A stretch of 64,000 nt of DNA. Source: Saccharothrix sp. NRRL B-16348 (GTDB lineage Bacteria; Actinomycetota; Actinomycetes; Mycobacteriales; Pseudonocardiaceae). Positions 1 through 9,906 of this stretch are shown here, piece after piece (within the stretch, counting starts at the first letter, position 1; each line of letters opens with the position of its first letter). A model generated the notes under the pieces. The model ran no database searches, was not told where the DNA came from, and was given only the letters and a program-made list of their open reading frames with translations. The position numbers and the translations under genes are program-made. The stretch is taken from positions 1-64,000 of the forward strand of contig NZ_LGED01000219.1 of assembly GCF_001280085.1 (NCBI RefSeq), read 5' to 3'.

Positions 1-12
1 TGCCTGACCAGT

Positions 13-178
13 GCTTCTGATGGCTGCCCCCTTGATACGTGTGGTAGCCCGGAGGGAGGTCGGTGGGATGACACGAAACCCGCACCAACGACGGACCCGG
101 ATGCATGACCGGGCAGTTGGGGTCATCCTGCTGATCTGCCCGTCCGGCGAGGACATGCTTTTAAGCTTTTAATCTTTT
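13..178 (+). repeat. Dispersed non-coding repeat, copy A
   Basis: This stretch has no plausible gene. It is homologous, in inverted orientation, to 37692-37846 (copy B), and its left half matches 37865-37920 (copy C). Conserved landmarks are GCCCCCTTGA near 26, GGGATGACACGAA near 65, GTCATCCTGCTGATCTG near 122 and GTCCGGCGAGGAC near 142. It contains conserved inverted repeats: GGATGAC (66-72) with GTCATCC (122-128), and GTCC/GGAC around a 5-base loop. It ends in T-rich sequence near 160-176. It may be a structured RNA or a mobile miniature element; the role is unknown. Confidence 0.75.
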
Positions 179-201
179 GATGGTCAACCATTCGACCCCA
201 C

Positions 202-705
202 CTAGGCACGCCGCAAAACAACCAGCAACCACTCCTCCAGCGCCACGAAATCAGCCTCCGTCAACCCAACCCGAGCATCGACCCGATGAAGCAGAGCATG
301 ACCCGGGTGGTGCACGGCCACCCATGCCCGGTCAACGTCCGTGAGCTCGTCGTCCACCCACGCGAACGAACGCCCCGCCGCCCAGTCGACCAAGGCACGG
401 GTCTTCCAGTGCAGCCCGGCGCGCTCGTCCCGCTCATCGGCCTCCGACGGCTCAGGCCACACCACCACGGCGAGCTCCGGCAGACCGAGCCGAGGCGCGA
501 CCGCGTCGTTCGCCTCCGTCATCCACGTCGTCGCCCAGACCACCTCGCACGGCAGCGCGGCCAACCGCGGCCCGTGCGCCGGATCGACCCTGGTCAGCAA
601 CGGGTTGTCGACGGCCGACGTCCCAAAGGTCGGGTACCGGGCGGCACCGAACGGGATCAACGGACCGTCCACGTCGAGAAAGAGCAGGGGTCGGGAACCG
701 GGCAC
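202..705 (-). CDS. HAD-like hydrolase family protein
   Basis: The 167-residue protein has the HAD core signature: DVDG at residues 11-14 (nucleophile and acid/base aspartates), a threonine-rich strand ending near T59-T60 (motif II position), a lysine near K101 and a paired aspartate in WVDDE at 117-120 (metal-binding motif IV). There is no obvious cap insert, so it is a compact HAD of the kind often annotated only as hypothetical in actinomycetes. The substrate cannot be read from sequence. It is transcribed on the minus strand ahead of repeat copy A and is not clearly linked to the nitroreductase upstream of it (62-base gap). Confidence 0.7.
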   Translation of the reverse strand: MPGSRPLLFLDVDGPLIPFGAARYPTFGTSAVDNPLLTRVDPAHGPRLAALPCEVVWATTWMTEANDAVAPRLGLPELAVVVWPEPSEADERDERAGLHWKTRALVDWAAGRSFAWVDDELTDVDRAWVAVHHPGHALLHRVDARVGLTEADFVALEEWLLVVLRRA

Positions 706-767
706 AGCGGGACGATAGCCCGCCGATCACGATCCCCACCAAGATCCCCACCCCCGCGACGACGGCG

Positions 768-1439
768 TCAGACCGGACCCCCGACGAACGTGACCGTCTC
801 GGCGAGTGGCGCGCGTCCGGTGCGGGGGTGCCGCACCGAGGAGTCCTCGTACCCGATCGACATGCCGCAGAAGAGGATCAGGTCGTCCGGGGGCGACAGG
901 ACGTCCGCGACGGTCTTGCGGTACACCGACCACGCCATCTGAGCACAACTGTGCAGCCCTTCCGCGCGCAGCAGCAGCATGACGGTCTGCAAGTACATGC
1001 CGAGGTCGGACCACTGGGCCGGGCCGAGGTCCCGGTCGATGTAGCAGAACAGGGCGGCGGGCGCGCCGAAGCAGTCCCAGTTCTCGGCGGCGGCTCGCTG
1101 GCGGGCCTCGATGTCGTCACGCGGGATGCCGAGGGCGCCGTAGCGCTGCTCGCCGAACGCGGCGCGGCGCTCGCGGTACGGGGACTTCAGCACGGGCGGG
1201 TACATCTCGTACTCCCGCTCGTCCCAGGCGTCGCCCGCGGCGACGCGCTTGGCGGCCCGTGCCTTCAGCTCGGCCAGCGGCCCGCCGGTGACCACGTAGC
1301 TGCGCCACGGCTGGAGGTTCGACCCGGACGGCGCCCAGGCCGCGGCGGACAGCACGCGCTCCAGCGCCTCCGCCGGGACGGGTCGGTCGGTGAACCCGCG
1401 CACTGCCCGTCGGCTCGTGACCGCCTCGTAAACGTTCAT
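768..1439 (-). CDS. Nitroreductase family FMN-dependent oxidoreductase
   Basis: The 223-residue protein begins with the family signature SRRAVRGF (residues 9-16), the phosphate-contacting arginine/serine motif of FMN-binding nitroreductases. WAPSGSNLQPW follows at about 35-45. The length is normal for the family. Members reduce nitro groups, quinones or enones with NAD(P)H as dimeric cytosolic flavoproteins; the natural substrate here is unknown. ATG is chosen at 1439. The gene stands alone on the minus strand, downstream of the qcr terminator at 1550-1585. Confidence 0.85.
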   Translation of the reverse strand: MNVYEAVTSRRAVRGFTDRPVPAEALERVLSAAAWAPSGSNLQPWRSYVVTGGPLAELKARAAKRVAAGDAWDEREYEMYPPVLKSPYRERRAAFGEQRYGALGIPRDDIEARQRAAAENWDCFGAPAALFCYIDRDLGPAQWSDLGMYLQTVMLLLRAEGLHSCAQMAWSVYRKTVADVLSPPDDLILFCGMSIGYEDSSVRHPRTGRAPLAETVTFVGGPV

Positions 1440-1549
1440 GATCGCGCTCCCGTCTGTTCGACGTGTCTACGCGAGAGACAGTGGAAGGGCCGGGATCTGT
1501 GACAGGTCGACTACGCACTGTGCTCAGCGTCACGGGCACGTGGGCACGC

Positions 1550-1585
1550 GAAAGGCCCCGCACCAGCACGGGTGCGGGGCCTTTC
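1550..1585 (-). terminator. Perfect 15-bp hairpin after qcrB
   Basis: GAAAGGCCCCGCACC (1550-1564) is followed by a 6-base loop and its exact reverse complement (1571-1585). It lies 14 bases past the qcrB stop and probably ends the ctaE-qcrCAB transcript. Confidence 0.85.
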
Positions 1586-1599
1586 ACACGAACGAACGC

Positions 1600-3270
1600 T
1601 CAGTCCTCCGGCTGGGACGGCTTCCCGGCCAGTTCGCCCGCCGCCTTGTTCTCGGCGGTCAGGGCGTCCGCCGCGACGCCGCGCTCGGCCCGCGCACGGG
1701 CCACCGCGGCGGACTCCTCCGGCGGGTCCGGGGTCAGGAAGCTGCCCGGCACCGGGTGCCCGGCCGAGCCCAGCTTGTTCATCTTCTTCGGCACGGACGC
1801 GCCCTGGTAGGCCAGCGGCAGCGGGTGGCCGTGGTCGTCCACCGGGCCCAGCGGCTGGTGGACCTCAATGAACTCGCCGTGCGGCAGGCGCTTGATGATG
1901 CCCGTCTCGACGCCGTGCTCCAGCACCTCGCGGTCCGCGCGCTGCAAGCCGATGCAGATGCGGTAGGTGATGAAGTACGCCAGCGGCGGGACGAGGAGCA
2001 TGCCGATGCGGCCCATCCACGTCATCGCGTTCAGCGAGATGTCGAACTTCATCGCGATGATGTCGTTGCCGCCCGAGAGCAGCAGCACCATGAAGTACGA
2101 GATCGCCATGGCGCCGAGCGACGTCCGGACCGGCACGTCGCGCGGGCGCTGCAGCAGGTTGTGGTGCGCGTAGTCCTTGGTCATCCTGCGCTCGATCCAC
2201 GGGTACACCGCCGCGAGACCGGTCAGCAGCGGCAGGCCCAGGAGGAACGGCAGGAACGGCGCGGGCACCGTGTAGTTGCCCAGGTACAGCTCCCACGCGG
2301 GCCACAGGCGGATCAGGCCGTCGGTCCAGCCCATGTACCAGTCGGGCTGCACGCCCGCCGACACCTGCGCCGCGTTGTACGGGCCGAAGTTCCAGATCGG
2401 GTTGATCTGGAAGATGCCGCCCATGATCGCCGTGACGGCCACGACCACGGCGAAGAACCCGCCGCCCTTGGCCGCGAACACCGGCATGATGCGCACGCCG
2501 ACGACGTTGGTCTCCTTGCGGCCCACGCCCGGGAACTGCGTGTGCTTCTGGTACCAGACCACGCCGAGGTGCACCGCGATCAGCGCCAGGATGATGCCCG
2601 GGATGACCAGGATGTGCAGCGTGTAGAGCCGCGGGATGATCTCCGTGCCGGGGAACTCGCCGCCGAACGCCAGCCAGTTGATCCACGTGCCGACCACCGG
2701 GAACGAGATCAGCAGCGCCGCCATCACCCGCAGGCCGGTGCCGGACAGCAGGTCGTCGGGCAGCGAGTAGCCGAGGAAGCCCTCGATCGCGCCCAGCATG
2801 AACAGCACGATGCCGATGACCCAGTTGATCTCACGCGGGCGCCGGAACGCGCCGGTGAAGAAGATCCGGAACATGTGCACGACGATCGCGCCCATGAACA
2901 GCAGCGCGGCCCAGTGGTGGACCTGGCGCACGAACAGGCCGCCGCGCACCTCGAACGAGATGTGCAGGGTCGACTCGAACGCCCGGGACATCTCGATGCC
3001 CTGGAGGTTCACGAAGCTGCCGTTGTAGACGACCTCCTCCATGGAGGGGTCGAAGAACAGCGCCAGGTAGGTGCCCGACAGCAGCAGGACGATGAAGCTG
3101 TACAGCGCGATCTCGCCGAGCAGGAACGACCAGTGCGTCGGGAAGACCTTGTTCAGCTGCTTCCGCATGCCGGAAGCCATGTGGAACCGGTCATCGGCCC
3201 ACTTGGCGGCGCCACCCGCCACGCGGGCGCCCGCGCCCTGCCGCTTTGTCGGCGTGGTGATGCCACTCAT
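1600..3270 (-). CDS. qcrB: Cytochrome bc1 complex cytochrome b subunit
   Basis: This 556-residue polytopic membrane protein is the quinol-oxidising cytochrome b of the actinobacterial bcc complex. It carries the two pairs of haem-ligating histidines on adjacent helices (VHHW near 117 with VVHMF near 131, and LYTLH near 220 with AVHLG near 235) and the loop GYSLPDDL. It is longer than proteobacterial cytochrome b because of a cytoplasmic C-terminal tail, as is usual in actinobacteria. Its ATG overlaps the qcrA stop (ATGA, 3267-3270), so translation is coupled. It passes electrons through the Rieske protein and the dihaem QcrC directly to the aa3 oxidase. Confidence 0.97.
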   Translation of the reverse strand: MSGITTPTKRQGAGARVAGGAAKWADDRFHMASGMRKQLNKVFPTHWSFLLGEIALYSFIVLLLSGTYLALFFDPSMEEVVYNGSFVNLQGIEMSRAFESTLHISFEVRGGLFVRQVHHWAALLFMGAIVVHMFRIFFTGAFRRPREINWVIGIVLFMLGAIEGFLGYSLPDDLLSGTGLRVMAALLISFPVVGTWINWLAFGGEFPGTEIIPRLYTLHILVIPGIILALIAVHLGVVWYQKHTQFPGVGRKETNVVGVRIMPVFAAKGGGFFAVVVAVTAIMGGIFQINPIWNFGPYNAAQVSAGVQPDWYMGWTDGLIRLWPAWELYLGNYTVPAPFLPFLLGLPLLTGLAAVYPWIERRMTKDYAHHNLLQRPRDVPVRTSLGAMAISYFMVLLLSGGNDIIAMKFDISLNAMTWMGRIGMLLVPPLAYFITYRICIGLQRADREVLEHGVETGIIKRLPHGEFIEVHQPLGPVDDHGHPLPLAYQGASVPKKMNKLGSAGHPVPGSFLTPDPPEESAAVARARAERGVAADALTAENKAAGELAGKPSQPED

Positions 3271-4391
3271 GACTTACGCTCCCAGAACGCCGGACCCACA
3301 GCCTCGATGAAGTCGCTGCGGGCAATCAAGTATCCGTCCTCGTCAACCGTGATCGGAAGCTGCGGCAGGGCACGGGTCGCCGGACCGAACCGGGGCTTGG
3401 CGTAGTGGAAGACGTCGAACTGCGACTGGTGGCAGGGGCACAGGAGCAAGCCGGTCTGCTGCTCGTACAGCGAAGTGGGGCACCCGAGGTGGGTGCAGAT
3501 CTTCGAGTACGCGTAGAAGTCGCCGTAGTTGAAGTCCTCCTGGCCGGCGCGCTTGGTCACGGCCTGGCCGGGGCGCAGGCGGATGAGCATGACCGGGCTG
3601 TCGGCCCGCTTCAACGCGTGGACCAGGGCTTCTTCGTCGTCACGCTCCGACTCGCGGAACGGGAACACCGTTTCGAAACCGCCGGCCTCGAGGTCTTCCG
3701 GACGCACCAGCGCGACCTCGTGGAAGTTGCCCGTGTGCCGGCGCAGGTAGACCTTCTCGCCGTTCTCGGGCTTCCACGCGGTGTGCCAGAGCGAGTCCTT
3801 CGAGTCGCTGTCCGCCCACGGGTTCTTGATCAGACCGCCGAGCGGCACGGCCAGCACGCCCAGGCCGAACACGCCGGCGCCGAGGCCCGCGGTCCGCTTG
3901 ATGAGCGACCGGCGGCCGATCGTGGAGCGCTCGCCGGCGTCGGCCAGCTGGGCCACGATCGTGGCCTTGTCCACCTCGGGCGACCCGCCCTCGTGGCGCT
4001 GCTGGACGGACAGCTCCTCGGGGATGAACTTCTTCGTGTAGAGCAGCGCGCCGACGCCCAGGCCGAGGATCGACAGGCCGAGCGTGAAGCCGATGACCGG
4101 CGTGTAGAGGCTGTACAGGATGTGGTCGTTCGTGTGCGGAGCCTCGTACTTCCACGGCCACCAGATGAACGCCACGAGGAACGCGATGCCGGCGAGCGCG
4201 GCGATGGTGAACCAGAGGGCCACCAGTCGCTCGGCGCGCTTCTCCGCGCGCGTGCCCTTGACCGGCCAGCGGTCCTCGTAGTGGACGATCTCGACGCCGT
4301 CCAGCCCGGCGCCGAGCTTGACCAGCTCGTCCCGGTTCATCTCGGCGAGCTCCGCCTCGCTGGGCAGCTCGTTCGGCTTCACGCCGCTCAT
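3267..4391 (-). CDS. qcrA: Rieske iron-sulfur subunit of the bcc complex
   Basis: The 374-residue protein has the [2Fe-2S] ligand boxes CTHLGC (299-304) and CPCH (318-321). The N-terminal half holds three predicted membrane helices. The third is preceded by a twin-arginine-like GRRSLIKR, typical of actinobacterial QcrA, whose Rieske domain is exported folded by Tat. An upstream in-frame extension to 4706 exists but lies inside qcrC and lacks membrane or export signals. The ATG at 4391 overlaps the qcrC stop as ATGA and is clearly the start. Confidence 0.97.
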   Translation of the reverse strand: MSGVKPNELPSEAELAEMNRDELVKLGAGLDGVEIVHYEDRWPVKGTRAEKRAERLVALWFTIAALAGIAFLVAFIWWPWKYEAPHTNDHILYSLYTPVIGFTLGLSILGLGVGALLYTKKFIPEELSVQQRHEGGSPEVDKATIVAQLADAGERSTIGRRSLIKRTAGLGAGVFGLGVLAVPLGGLIKNPWADSDSKDSLWHTAWKPENGEKVYLRRHTGNFHEVALVRPEDLEAGGFETVFPFRESERDDEEALVHALKRADSPVMLIRLRPGQAVTKRAGQEDFNYGDFYAYSKICTHLGCPTSLYEQQTGLLLCPCHQSQFDVFHYAKPRFGPATRALPQLPITVDEDGYLIARSDFIEAVGPAFWERKS

Positions 4392-5197
4392 GCCTTGGCT
4401 CCGATCCAGAGGGTCACGCCGATGAGTGCGGCGATACCCACGATGAACGCGATCAGACCCTCCGATACCGGCCCTAGGCCGCCGAGGGGGGCGCCGCCGG
4501 GGTTGTTGTTCCCGTCGGTCACCGACTTGATGTAAGCGATGATGTCTTCCTTCTCCTCCGGCGTGAGCTGCCGGTCGGAGAACTTCGGCATGTTCTGCGG
4601 GCCCGTGAGCATCGCGGTGTACAGCTGCTCTTCGGACACGCCGTCGAGCTCGGGCGCGAACTTGCCGGACGACAGCGCCCCGCCGCGGCCGGTGAAGTTG
4701 TGGCACGCCGAGCAGTTGAGCCGGAACAGCTCGCCGCCGCGGGCCGGGTCCTCGCCGCGCAGCGCCTCGCCGCGCTCCTCGGGGGTCGTCGGGCCGCCGC
4801 CGCGGGTCTGGATGAACGCGCCGATGGCGTCCACCTCCTCCGGCGTGAACTTGGCGGGCTTGCGCTGCGCCTGCGCCTCCTGGCGGGCCATCGGCATGCG
4901 GCCGGAGGACACCTGGAAGTACACGGCCGCCTCGCCCACGCCGATCAGGCTGGGGCCGCGGTCCTCGACGCCGTCGAGGTTCTTGCCGTGGCAGGTGATG
5001 CAGGTGTTGTTGTAGAGCTGCTCGCCCAGTCGCACCTGCGCCGGGTCGTCCTGCGCCTGCGCGGTCTGCGGCTGCGGCGCGAGGGCGCTGAACAGGAAGC
5101 CCGCGGCCAGCAGCGCGAAGCCCAGCGCGAGCAGGCCCGAGATCCGCCTGCGCAGCTTCGTGCCGCGCTTCCGGGCCCGTGTGGTGTTGGTGGTCAT
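4388..5197 (-). CDS. qcrC: Dihaem cytochrome c subunit of the bcc complex
   Basis: This 269-residue protein has an N-terminal membrane anchor or signal (about 20-41) and two c-type haem sites, CITCH (66-70) and CSACH (162-166). A C-terminal membrane helix (about 247-269) fixes it to the outer face of the membrane. Dihaem QcrC replaces a soluble cytochrome c in actinobacteria and delivers electrons straight to the CuA site of CtaC. The gene lies between ctaE and qcrA, the usual order, with 44 bases to ctaE and a 4-base overlap with qcrA. Confidence 0.97.
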   Translation of the reverse strand: MTTNTTRARKRGTKLRRRISGLLALGFALLAAGFLFSALAPQPQTAQAQDDPAQVRLGEQLYNNTCITCHGKNLDGVEDRGPSLIGVGEAAVYFQVSSGRMPMARQEAQAQRKPAKFTPEEVDAIGAFIQTRGGGPTTPEERGEALRGEDPARGGELFRLNCSACHNFTGRGGALSSGKFAPELDGVSEEQLYTAMLTGPQNMPKFSDRQLTPEEKEDIIAYIKSVTDGNNNPGGAPLGGLGPVSEGLIAFIVGIAALIGVTLWIGAKA

Positions 5198-5241
5198 GTG
5201 TGCGGCAACCCTTGCTGGTGTGAGTTCGGGGTTCGAGCTGG

Positions 5242-5850
5242 TCAGGGCACGATGTAGATGATGGCGAACAAGCCGATCCAGACGACGTCGACGAAGTGCC
5301 AGTAGTACGACACGACGATCGCGGAGGTCGCCTGCGCGGGCGTGAACTTGCTCAGCTTCGTGCGGACCAGCAGGTAGCCGAACGCGATCAGGCCACCGAT
5401 CACGTGCAGGCCGTGGAAGCCGGTCGTCAGGTAGAAGACGGTGCCGTAGGCCGAGGCCGGGATCGTCGTGCCCTCGCTGACGAGGGTGACGTACTCACCG
5501 GCCTGGCCGGCGACGAAGATCGCGCCCATGATCAGCGTCACGATGTACCAGCGGCGCAGACCGAACACGTCACCCCGCTCGGCGGCGAACACGCCCCACT
5601 GGCACGTGAACGAGGACGCCACCAGGATGATCGTGAAGAACAGTGCGTAAGGCACGTTCAGGTGGGTCGGTGCTGGTGGCCAGTGCCCTTCGTTCTGGGC
5701 CTTCACCGTGAAGAACATGGCGAAGAGCCCGGCGAAGAACATGAGCTCACTGGACAGCCAGACGATCGTGCCGACGCTGACCATGTTCGGGCGGTTCAGC
5801 GAGTGCACGCGCTGGCCGATTGAGGGCGCTGCCGTTGTCACACGACGCAT
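5242..5850 (-). CDS. ctaE: Cytochrome c oxidase subunit III
   Basis: The 202-residue protein has about five predicted membrane helices and the subunit III features [11 protein letters not shown] near 32-42 and [10 protein letters not shown] near 143-152. The short five-helix form is normal in actinobacteria. It is the first gene of the ctaE-qcrC-qcrA-qcrB unit, which places an aa3 oxidase subunit and the bcc complex under common expression, consistent with the bcc-aa3 supercomplex. The other oxidase genes ctaC and ctaF are at 10.6-12.0 kb; ctaD is not in this window. Confidence 0.96.
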   Translation of the reverse strand: MRRVTTAAPSIGQRVHSLNRPNMVSVGTIVWLSSELMFFAGLFAMFFTVKAQNEGHWPPAPTHLNVPYALFFTIILVASSFTCQWGVFAAERGDVFGLRRWYIVTLIMGAIFVAGQAGEYVTLVSEGTTIPASAYGTVFYLTTGFHGLHVIGGLIAFGYLLVRTKLSKFTPAQATSAIVVSYYWHFVDVVWIGLFAIIYIVP

Positions 5851-5934
5851 TATTGCTTGCAGGTTTTCGTCCCGCCCATCGGGTCCGGGGCACGTGCGCA
5901 GGTCATCTGGGTCACACAGACGGTGAGGACGGTC

Positions 5935-6327
5935 ATGGGGTTGTTGAGCCGGTTGCGTGATCGACGCGCGCGGCAGGGTGTACCCGCACTGGAGATCGAT
6001 TCACCCGGGCTGGCCGTGGTGGTGGAGGCGTTCGACGTCGCGGAGGCCGACTCGGCGGCGCTGGCCAGGTCGCCGCGGTGGCGCGCGGACGAGCCCGCGG
6101 TGCTCCGGCACCACCTGGAGCTGCCGCCTGACCAGGTAGAACGCGCGCGTGAGCTGCTCGCGCCGGACGGCTGGGAACTCCGGCACGAAGATCGCTGGCA
6201 CGCGGTGCGGGTGCAGCGGCTGGACGCGTTGCGCTGCGCGCAGGAGCGGGCCCGGATGGCGAGCCTGGCCCAGCGGCTCGGCGGCGACTGGATCGGGTGG
6301 GACGCACTGCAAGTCACGCACCGTTAG
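5935..6327 (+). CDS. Conserved hypothetical protein
   Basis: A 130-residue protein starting [15 protein letters not shown]. The ATG at 5935 follows a GGTGAGGA ribosome-binding site; an earlier in-frame ATG at 5857 is 7 bases from the divergent ctaE start and lacks one. It is a small mixed alpha/beta protein with no membrane helix and no catalytic motif that I recognise. It is divergent from ctaE and followed by a receiver-like gene and trpD on the same strand. Its codon usage is strongly coding. The function is unknown. Confidence 0.7.
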   Translation: MGLLSRLRDRRARQGVPALEIDSPGLAVVVEAFDVAEADSAALARSPRWRADEPAVLRHHLELPPDQVERARELLAPDGWELRHEDRWHAVRVQRLDALRCAQERARMASLAQRLGGDWIGWDALQVTHR

Positions 6328-6379
6328 CCGGATAACATCTGGGTCACCTGGCACCCCGACCCGCCGGAGGATCGCGCCG

Positions 6380-6790
6380 ATGAGCACGCAGACGACCAGG
6401 ATCCTGGTGTTCAGCCACCGCCCCGAGGTGCGTGAGACGATCATCACTGCGGTGGGCCGCCGTCCCGCGCCCGACCTGGGCCGCGTCGAGTACGTCGAGG
6501 TGGGCACGATCGCCGACGTCCTGTACGAGATGGACAACGGCGGCGTCGACCTGGCGATCCTGGACGGCGAGGCGCAGCCGACCGGTGGCATGGGCCTGTC
6601 CCGGCAGCTGAAGAACGAGATCACCGACTGCCCGCCGATCGTGGTCGCGGTGCGCCGCAAGGACGACCGGTGGCTGGCGACGTGGTCGCAGGCGGACGCG
6701 GTGCTGGTGCACCCGCTCGACCCGCTGGCCGCCGCCGAGACCGTGGCCGAGGTGCTGCGCTCCACGGCCCTGCCCGTCGTCCGGGGCTGA
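6380..6790 (+). CDS. Receiver-like (pseudo-response-regulator) protein
   Basis: This 136-residue protein resembles a stand-alone response-regulator receiver domain. It starts ILVFSHRPEVRETI and has DLAILDGEA with D62 at the usual phospho-acceptor position and VHPLDPLAAAETV at the C-terminal strand/helix. The acidic pair that normally follows beta-1 is replaced by SH, and the conserved lysine near the end is histidine/proline. Metal-dependent phosphorylation is therefore doubtful. There is no DNA-binding output domain. ATG 6380 follows GGAGG (6366-6370). It ends 7 bases before trpD and is probably co-transcribed. Confidence 0.6.
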   Translation: MSTQTTRILVFSHRPEVRETIITAVGRRPAPDLGRVEYVEVGTIADVLYEMDNGGVDLAILDGEAQPTGGMGLSRQLKNEITDCPPIVVAVRRKDDRWLATWSQADAVLVHPLDPLAAAETVAEVLRSTALPVVRG

Positions 6791-6797
6791 TGTCGCC

Positions 6798-7850
<1,053 letters not shown>

Positions 7851-7966
7851 TTTCGACGGTCCGTCGAGGCCAGGGGCGCTCGCGGACGGGTGACCCCCTC
7901 GGCGGGTCCCGTCGAGGCTGGGAACGTCCGACGGCTGCCGTTGAACGCCGGGCGTTCGAGCCGTCG

Positions 7967-8839
7967 TCAACGGTCCTGGCGCGACACCCGGGAGCCGTAG
8001 ACGGCCGCGGCGATCCGGGCGAACGAACGGACGAGCGGGCCCGGGTCGGCGCCGACCCAGGCCACCACGAGAGGGCTCGGCGGCAGGTCGACCAGTGGCA
8101 CGGCGGTGAGCCCGTCGGGCAGCGCGTGGCCCAGCGGCGCCAACCCCACCGTGCCGTTCCACAGCACGGCTTGCAGGCACTCGTGCGCGGTCCGCACGAC
8201 CGGTCCGTCCCGGTGCCGCCCGCCGCTCCAGTACGCCTGCCAGACCGGGTCCGTGCCCTCCGGCAGCCGGAACCACCGCCGGTCGGCCAACTCGTCCGAG
8301 TGCACGCTCTCGCGACCGGCCAGCGGGTCGTCCACGCGCAGGACCACGCCGACCGGGTCGCTGCGCAGCACGTGCGTGACGATGCCCTTGTCGTCGAACG
8401 GCGCCCTGGTGAGGGCCACGTCGACCAAGCCGGCGCGCAGCCCCGTGGTCGGGTCGGTGAAGTCGGCCTCGCGGATCCGGACGTGCACCCCGGGGTGGTG
8501 CGCGCGGTAGGCGGCGGCCAGCCGGGTGCCCGCCTGCTCGGCGCTGTCGGCGAGGGTGCCGATCGTGATGCTCGCCGTGCCCGCCGCGGCGGCCACCCTG
8601 GTGCGGACCTGGTCGGCCTGCGCCAGCAGGGTGCGCGCCTCGTCGTAGAGCGACGCGCCCGCCGGGGTGAGGGCCACCCCGGCCGGTGAGCGGTGCAGCA
8701 GCACGTGCCCGAGGTCGGTTTCGAGCTGCTTGATGGCGCGGCTGAGCGGCGGCTGGGTCATGTGCAGCCGTGCGGCGGCCCGCCCGAAGTGGAGTTCTTC
8801 GGCGACGGCGACGAAGTAGCGCAGCTCGCGGAGGTCCAT
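7967..8839 (-). CDS. LysR family transcriptional regulator
   Basis: A 290-residue protein with an N-terminal winged helix-turn-helix (MDLRELRYFVAVAEE, then AAARLHMTQPPLSRAIKQLE at about 20-39) and a C-terminal effector-binding domain of normal length. ATG 8839 is chosen; the in-frame extension to 9256 overlaps the divergent gene and has no domain. It is divergent from the metallo-beta-lactamase-fold gene at 8922. The 82-base intergenic region carries a palindromic LysR box, so that gene is the likely target. Confidence 0.9.
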   Translation of the reverse strand: MDLRELRYFVAVAEELHFGRAAARLHMTQPPLSRAIKQLETDLGHVLLHRSPAGVALTPAGASLYDEARTLLAQADQVRTRVAAAAGTASITIGTLADSAEQAGTRLAAAYRAHHPGVHVRIREADFTDPTTGLRAGLVDVALTRAPFDDKGIVTHVLRSDPVGVVLRVDDPLAGRESVHSDELADRRWFRLPEGTDPVWQAYWSGGRHRDGPVVRTAHECLQAVLWNGTVGLAPLGHALPDGLTAVPLVDLPPSPLVVAWVGADPGPLVRSFARIAAAVYGSRVSRQDR

Positions 8840-8849
8840 CACCAGCGAA

Positions 8850-8866
8850 GATACCGGCACGGTATC
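8850..8866. promoter_or_regulatory. LysR-type operator (T-N11-A palindrome)
   Basis: GATACCG GCA CGGTATC is a perfect 7-bp inverted repeat containing the LysR consensus T-N11-A (T8852 to A8864). It lies between the LysR gene and its divergent neighbour, 11 bases from the LysR start codon. Confidence 0.7.
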
Positions 8867-8921
8867 GGCGTTGCGGCATCGGGCTTGGACGCCTCCGCAC
8901 GGTCCGGAGTGGACTGGTGGC

Positions 8922-9818
8922 ATGACCGAACCGACCGTGCTGCCCGATCCCGCCGTGCACGTCTCCGACGCCCGTGAACTCGCCCGTGACCTGCTGGTCG
9001 TCCCGGACCGGGGCGTGCCGCTCGTGCCCAACATCGGCGTCATCGGCGGCTCGCACTCCGTGCTCGTGGTGGAGACGGGGTTGGGCGTCCGCAACGCCGA
9101 GGCCGTGCTGGAGCTCGCGGTCGAGCACGCCCGCGGGCGCAGGCTGTACCTCACCACGACCCACTTCCACCCCGAGCACGCGTTCGGCGCGCAGGTCTTC
9201 GCGGGCGAGGCGACCTTCCTGCTCAACCGCGACCAGGCCGACGACCTCGAGCGCAAGGGCCCCGGTTACCTGGAGATGTTCCGGGGTCTGGGCGAGTCCG
9301 TCGCGCGGCGGCTCGTCGGTGTCGAACTCGTGCGGCCCGACGTCGTCTACGACCGCGAGCACACCCTGGACCTCGGTGGCCGGGTGGTGGAGCTGCGCGC
9401 CACCGGTCGGGCGCACAGCCGCGGCGACCAGGTCGTCCGGGTGCCGGACGCGGACGTGCTGTTCACCGGCGACCTGGTGGAAGCGGGCCAGTTCGCGATC
9501 TTCCCGTGGTTCCCGCCGCACGACACCGACGTCTCGGGCACCCGCTGGCTGGCCGTCGTGGAACGCCTCGCCGGGACTGGTGCGCGCACCGTCGTGCCCG
9601 GGCACGGCGAGGTCGGCGACGCGCGGCTGCTCGCCGACGTCCGCGACTACCTCCGGCTGCTGCGCGACGAGACGTGGGCACGCCGTGACTCGGCGATGGG
9701 CGAGGAGGCGATCGTCGCGGAGGTCGAGGCGCTGATGGTCGAGCGGCACCCCGGGTGGGACGGTCGCGAGTGGATCGGGAAGGGCGTCGGCTGCCTGTGC
9801 GCCGAACACCCGGCGTGA
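8922..9818 (+). CDS. MBL-fold metallo-hydrolase
   Basis: The 298-residue protein shows the metallo-beta-lactamase fold motifs: HFHPEH at 81-86 (HxHxDH with Glu in place of Asp), AHSRGDQV, FTGDLV and VPGHGEVGD near 225-233. The Asp-to-Glu change is at a metal-binding residue, so metal content may differ from glyoxalase II or lactonases. No signal peptide is seen, so it is cytosolic. ATG 8922 is preceded by GGACTGGTGG. It is controlled, by inference, by the divergent LysR gene. The substrate is unknown. Confidence 0.82.
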   Translation: MTEPTVLPDPAVHVSDARELARDLLVVPDRGVPLVPNIGVIGGSHSVLVVETGLGVRNAEAVLELAVEHARGRRLYLTTTHFHPEHAFGAQVFAGEATFLLNRDQADDLERKGPGYLEMFRGLGESVARRLVGVELVRPDVVYDREHTLDLGGRVVELRATGRAHSRGDQVVRVPDADVLFTGDLVEAGQFAIFPWFPPHDTDVSGTRWLAVVERLAGTGARTVVPGHGEVGDARLLADVRDYLRLLRDETWARRDSAMGEEAIVAEVEALMVERHPGWDGREWIGKGVGCLCAEHPA

Positions 9819-9906
9819 ACGACCGCGCCCCCGCACGAGCCGGCCGCGCCAGAGATTGCGGCCACCTTTTCACCGCCGCGCAACCAGGGGCAGTCATGCT
9901 GTCCAC

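Noticed and set aside
1600..3405. A 655-residue plus-strand ORF opposite qcrB.
   Set aside because: It is His/Arg/Asp-rich shadow translation of a clear qcrB gene.
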